From assembly GCA_030490835.1 (NCBI GenBank), contig CM059971.1, forward strand, positions 74,294,224-74,358,223: a stretch of 64,000 nt of DNA, in the 5' to 3' direction. A program made the position numbers and the translations under genes. Of the stretch, positions 59,022 through 64,000 are shown one piece after another. The notes below the pieces were generated by a model. It was not told where the DNA came from, searched no databases, and saw nothing but the letters and a program-made list of their open reading frames with translations. How positions within the stretch are numbered: position 1 is the stretch's first letter; the number at the start of each line of letters is the position of its first letter. This stretch comes from Annona cherimola. Its lineage: Eukaryota; Streptophyta; Magnoliopsida; Magnoliales; Annonaceae.

Positions 59022-59285
59022 GGTTGTTTGGGAAGTGATAAAATTTTTGAATGAAAATTTTTTGTGTAAAAGTTGTTAAATTGATGAAAAAAAGATGTGA
59101 TCTAATAGGAATAATAATGAGGAGTAAAAAGAATAAAGTTAGAATAGATAGGTTAGTTGTATAGATAATTATATAAAAATGATTGAAAAATATAATAGTT
59201 ATACTAAACAAGTAATTAAAAATAAATTAGTTATAGAGAGTAAAAAGTTTTAGCTATAAATTTTTTCTTAATTGCTAAACACATA
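59022..59285. mobile_element. GTTTGG-family MITE
   Basis: Starts GGTTGTTTGGGAAGTGATAA and ends AATTGCTAAACACAT. The core GATCTAATAGGAATAATAAT and AATAAAGTTAGAATAGATAG is well preserved. Confidence 0.75.
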
Positions 59286-59769
59286 GTGTAACACGTCTTA
59301 AAACTAGTAACTTTTATAATAGATGATATGTAAAGAAATATTCAGAAGACTAGTCACAACAAAACAATAGAACTCTTTAATTTTTTTTATTTTGATTTCT
59401 TGGAGAATAAGACATGTAAGAAACACATCTTATAGTGAAGGAATACCTCTAGTATATGGAGCTTTGGAAGCAACATATATCATGGGTTTATGACTCTAGA
59501 AAGTCATGCTTGCGAGATAAGTGTGTAGCAGAGAGATTCAAGCTTAAAACTAAGAGAATATTTTCTCTTAAATTTCAAACCAATCAATTAATTTAATGAC
59601 TTAAATGTATTAATTCACGAGATCCTTGACATCATTAATTTAAAAACATTGGTTTAACTACAAATATAAGCATAACATTGATAGAATTTTTTTTTTCATT
59701 TTTCATTTTTACATTATCTTTTTTGTTACAATTCATGTTCAATTTACCTTAAAATTTTTATTTTACATT

Positions 59770-59885
59770 TTTCCTAAATGCTCCTCAAATGGGAGATATA
59801 AGGCTTCCATCAGTGAGGATCAAAATTCTAATCATTTAAACATAACGCCAAGACTTTACCAATTAGTTATACTAGTGCTAATAGA
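59770..59885 (-). mobile_element. Possible tRNA-derived SINE
   Basis: On the minus strand, A-box-like TAGTATAACTAATTGGTAAA and B-box-like AGAATTTTGATCC are spaced as in a tRNA promoter, followed by CACTGATGG and TTGAGGAGCATTTAGG. No TSD. Confidence 0.45.
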
Positions 59886-60059
59886 GTTTTAAGTGGGCCA
59901 TAAATCACGAAAAAAGCTTAGTTTCATCAAATAAATTTTTTATTATTGTATTTTTTGATGAAGTTTATTGTATTTATAATTTAAATCAAGTACGTATTTT
60001 TCAATTCTTTTCTCTCCAATGATATAACTCAAATAATGTTGCTAACGAAGTGGCTCCAA

Positions 60060-60165
60060 AGACATTGCTTTGAAAATAGGAAATAAACTTTCCTCACTAG
60101 GACTCAAACCCAAACTTCCTACAGAAGGTGGACCTCCTTATCATTCCGGAGCCGGCTTACGTCAA
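60060..60165 (-). mobile_element. Possible tRNA-derived SINE
   Basis: On the minus strand, GTAAGCCGGCTCCGGAATGA is followed by B-box-like GGGTTTGAGTCCT (one mismatch to the consensus core), then AGTGAGGAAAG. Tail and TSD are not resolved. It abuts the MITE at 60172. Confidence 0.45.
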
Positions 60166-60171
60166 ATGAAA

Positions 60172-60452
60172 TTTGGTGGACGTTTAGTAATGTAAAAATT
60201 CGTGAGATTGTGGGAAATTGTGGAAAATAAAAAAAAGAATATTTTGAGAGATGTGTGATTAATAAGAAATGATAGGGGTATAGTTGAAATAGATAGCTTT
60301 GTTGAAAATAATTTATACGAAAAATAACTGAAGTGTATCGGGGTAAAAATGAAAAAATAAAATATTAAGAAGTAAGAAGTCATATGCACTCATGTTGCCT
60401 TCCCACGAATTCCTTTTATTTCCGATTTTGGGCGTTTACCAAACATGGCCTT
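60172..60452. mobile_element. GGGGATGTTTGG-family MITE, copy 3
   Basis: Ends TGGTGGACGTTTAGTAATGT and GGCGTTTACCAAACATGGCC. The core GAAATGATAGGGGTATAGTT and CGGGGTAAAAATG matches the copies at 11792 and 17938. Confidence 0.75.
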
Positions 60453-61196
60453 GGATGAAAAGATTATATGAGAAAGAGTTATTGTGTATCTTAAAATGAA
60501 AGATTATATTATAAGTCAAAAAGTAATATCGAAAAATGAAAAAATAAAATTTTTGTATACTGGGGAATGGAAAAATAATTTTAGAAATGAAAATTTTTAA
60601 ATAAAAAAATCTCATCCCATTCGGTCGAATGAAATAACTCTGCGCCGGCCTTTAGGGGATTTAAATTTTGCAATCCACGATAATTTTTTACTAATGCCAT
60701 GACTGTCTATTTAGATACAGGAAGCAGATTTGGTAGAGCAACATAAGCACATGCGAAAAATCAATCTTTATGGTGTATGATAGAAATCCAAACGGTTTAT
60801 TAATTATTAGTCATATAGAAAATTTGAGCCCAGCTTCAGCGCACTTGGTAGCTATTACTGTCTTGCTTCTTTTCATCTTTCATTTTCAGGAGCAGGAGCA
60901 GTACCTTACCTTCATTAAAAATTGGACAAAATTCGCACGCTCGATGATTCAGTTGTAAGATAGAATATAAAATTAAAAAAATTATTGTAGAAAATTTTAA
61001 GTCTGATGGATATCTGTATAATCCGTTAGTAGAGATTTAAACCTTTTAACATATAGAGGGTGCATTTTTATAATAATAATAATAGTCACGAATATTTGAA
61101 ATCACACCCTAAATTATGTTGGACATAAAAATTAGGAAATATAACATTCATAGAACTTAAAATCAATTTAAAAATATGTTGGTAATGTTAATCCTT
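60453..61196. other. Intergenic, no gene seen
   Basis: AT-rich, short frames only. Confidence 0.5.
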
Positions 61197-61490
61197 AAGT
61201 GTGTGTTTGGCAATGTGCATAAATTGTTAAGTTAAAACTTTTCAATTTAAAATTTTTTCGCTCTCTACAACTATCATATTTTTTAATTATTTTTTTACAT
61301 TTTCCTATACAACTACCCTATTTTTCAATCATTTCTACACAACTAACCACACAACTAATCTATTTATTTTAACATTATCTTCTTTATTCTTCGTCATTAC
61401 CCTTATCATATCACATCATTTGATAACTTTTACTTTTCAAAACTATTCATCAAAAGTTTTATCCATTGTCAAATACATCCTAAATAAATA
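61197..61490. mobile_element. GTTTGG-family MITE, well preserved
   Basis: Starts AAGTGTGTGTTTGGCAATGT and ends CATTGTCAAATACATCC. It has the ATTTCTACACAACTAACCAC core and CTTATCATATCACATCATTT, very close to the 9529 copy. Confidence 0.78.
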
Positions 61491-62585
61491 ACCATTAGTG
61501 TATCGTGATATTAAATTTTTAAAAATAACAGTGGTAATTTTGATATTAAAAATATTTTTATACAATATTTTTTTTTGTAAACCTCTTCACATGCCCTGTC
61601 TCCTTTATAAATTAGTGAATTTGTAAATCTATTATTTAATTAAGTTATAGGGGAAAAAAAAGGAAAAAAGCAGCAGCCGTAAACAATGGGGGGGTCCCCA
61701 TCAGTGATGAGTGATTGTAAATGATTGTCAATTTATAGAAAGGCATGCGTAAAGGATTTGTACTTGGAACTGTTTGGTTGTGTTGTACAGATATCCACGC
61801 GGAGACATTGGGGCTGGAGCGGTCCTACCCTCCACCTCTGCCGACGAATCGCTTTGCACTCCTTCCGTCCCCCCTTTCCCCACTGCCCAGCCCAGATGAA
61901 ATGACAGGGCATTGCACTCGTACCTCCTAGCTAGCCAGCCACCGTCTCCTGCTCCTTTCAATGTTCACATCATACTCATATCATTTATACGCCAGTCAGG
62001 CAGGCAAGCGTTCCACCAATTCCTTTAATTAAATTTTAATTAATTAATTTCTGTGGAATCTACCCTACTACTATCTTATCCAGTCAGCTTGGGAAAGTGT
62101 GCCATTTACATGGAATATACGTACACCTGTTCTTTTTTTATTTTAAAAAGTTTTTTTAAAATTTTAAAATATTCATAAAATTCATGCTTGTTTCTCTGTT
62201 TATGAGTCCTGATTTTGTACCATCAATTTTTTATTTTTATGACCACATGCGGGCAGCCACTCTTACACGAGGGTTTTATAATTTCCACCCGAAAGTGGGA
62301 GTGGGTGTTTATAAAATAATTTTTCCTAACCTGAGGATTGTGAATGTGCCACATTATAATATTAGTTGTCATACTGTATAAATATTAATTGAAAATTTTT
62401 ATTTTTATGTAGATTAGATATATGATTTAAATGCACTGAGGCCGACGTAAAGATGAAAAAAAATTAAAAAAATTAAGAAATAAAAAAAGTTGCATCTTAG
62501 GTAAATAAAATCATCAGGCTTTATTTCTTATCTTAAAAATACATATGTTACAACTTTTGTCTGGCACGTATTATTTCTAAAATTT
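61491..62585. other. Intergenic with a GC-rich patch
   Basis: 61680-62000 is GC-rich (CTCCACCTCTGCC, CCCCCTTTCCCCACTGCCC). No domain was recognised in the 61- and 77-codon frames there. Confidence 0.45.
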
Positions 62586-62870
62586 AACGGTCACTTATTC
62601 GCTCTTAGAAGATGTTAAGTTCTTAAAATATGTAAATTTGCAATTGAAATAATTTTTAATATTACAAACATTGACATTAACGATAATAACATGTCATTTG
62701 GATTTTAAAAATATATTTTTAAGATTAAAAATCATTTATTCGCTCTTAGAAGATGTTAAGTTTTTAAAATATGTAAATTTTCAATTGAAATAATTTTTAA
62801 TATTACAAAGATTGACATTAAAAATAATAACATGTCATTTGGATTTTTAAAATATATTTTTAAAATTAAA
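62586..62870. repeat. 141-bp tandem duplication
   Basis: TTATTCGCTCTTAGAAGATG at 62595 recurs at 62736 and the following 130 bp match almost exactly (CAATTGAAATAATTTTTAAT; AACATGTCATTTGGATTTT). The high identity in non-coding AT-rich DNA indicates a recent event. Confidence 0.92.
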
Positions 62871-63479
62871 AAGTAAAAGGGTGCACCGACCAGCCGACCA
62901 CCACCAACCATGGGAAAATCCGTTAATTATTATTAAATGTGCTTATGCTGCACCTGCGGTGCTGCACCTGCGCATGTATCATATTATTGCAACATTATCT
63001 CTTCGATTTGCTAGCTAGGAATCATATTTTTATATGTATTTGGACGCGTGGCTTTTCACCCCACACAAATCCTGCCTTTTGCCCGGCCTTTTGCTACTCT
63101 GGCCCTGGATCATTGATATGAAGGTCGACAGCACGCCCCAGTACAGCCGTGCATGTTCACGTTAGTTGGAGAATGGTGAGCTTATTGACTCTTTTTATAT
63201 TTTTGCATCAGGATTTGATCTCTGAAGGTTGATTTTTTACTGCACCCTTGATACTTGTCTGGAAAATAATGTTTTTTAATTTTTTGTACCAATAATTGTT
63301 TCTGCGGATATGATGCCTCATCGATTATGTATGTACAATGGATTCGATATTTGTTTGGAAGCATTAAGATGGAGTAGGACGTCAATGAGATGAAACTTTA
63401 TATTTAAATTCATTTTATAATTTTTTATTTTCAATATATAGCAATTTATTTTTCATTTTTAATATTTTTTATTCTTTGT
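62871..63479. other. Intergenic, no gene seen
   Basis: Starts with a short GC-richer stretch; no supported frame. Confidence 0.45.
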
Positions 63480-63795
63480 GGTATTTATTTTCCCCTAAAA
63501 CTTTTTGAAATAAAATTTTTAACTTTTTGTAGCTATCCTTTTTTTAATTATTTTTCACTTTTTTCTATGCAATTATCCTATTTTTCAATTATTTTTTCGC
63601 TTCTTTCTATACAACTATCAATTTTTCAATCTTTTTTCATGATTTTTTCTACATATAACATATCTATTTTAATTTTATTCTTTTTATTTCTCATCGTTAT
63701 TTGTATTATATCACATCGTTTTTATATATTATAAAAATTTTTACATCAAAGACTTTTTCTCAACAATTTTCTCACTTCCCAAGTACACTCTCAAT
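63480..63795. mobile_element. GTTTGG-family MITE, expanded
   Basis: The core has two 'CTATGCAATTATCC'/'CTATACAACTATCA' units, so it is longer than other copies. Ends TTCTCACTTCCCAAGTACACTC. The remaining 205 bases to the window end show nothing. Confidence 0.65.
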
Positions 63796-64000
63796 ATAAT
63801 TTTTCATATTTCCATGGGTAATAACAATTTTTCATTCCATTTACATTTCACGCAATCCTTTAAAAAAAGCACTTTAGCCTCCTGAAATGATTATAAAATA
63901 CATACGTATAAAAAAAAGCACTTTAGCATTTCTTTTGTTAAGCGCTTTAGCTTTGTACCAAAGTGAATTTATAGTTTGGTAAATTTGTTAGGTTTAAGTT

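Overview
This is gene-poor nuclear DNA from a flowering plant. It is AT-rich, one gene has GT/AG introns, and retrotransposons, MITEs (short non-autonomous DNA elements) and tRNA-related SINEs are nested in one another. Nothing points to bacterial, viral or organelle DNA. The species cannot be fixed from the sequence. All family assignments rest on motifs, terminal repeats and target-site duplications (TSDs) read by eye; no database search was possible.

The one well-supported host gene is a three-exon gibberellin 2-oxidase on the minus strand (33201-34941), with a TATA box at 35062-35069. A 95-codon secreted-peptide-like frame lies just downstream on the same strand (32773-33060) and is uncertain.

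The best-preserved mobile element is a full-length L1-type LINE on the minus strand (1659-8158). Both ORFs are open, it has a poly-A tail, and it is flanked by a perfect 16-bp TSD. It sits inside an older hAT-like element (838-8226). Other retroelement pieces are a 5'-truncated L1 (12235-12754), a decayed L1 3' end (54489-55195), an RTE-clade LINE tail with a perfect 17-bp TSD (55244-55525), two solo LTRs in opposite orientation with perfect 5-bp TSDs (13576-15317 and 20747-22548), and two back-to-back copia remnants (15489-16375 minus, 16480-17390 plus).

Five DNA-element families recur. (1) 'TAM' MITEs end in GC-rich hairpins and always sit in (TA)n; they form two tandem arrays (10246-10983 and 23382-24830). 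(2) A ~525-bp MULE-like family has three copies (10080-11337, split by TAMs; 19075-19598; 52012-52537). (3) A 'GTTTGG' MITE family has about 13 copies. (4) A long-inverted-repeat hAT-type MITE family has about 7 copies, one with a perfect 8-bp TSD. (5) A 'GGGGATGTTTGG' MITE family has three copies. Several tRNA-derived SINEs are also present.

The remaining stretches are AT-rich intergenic DNA. Some are promoter-like, for example five W-box cores at 47395-47727, but I found no gene attached to them.
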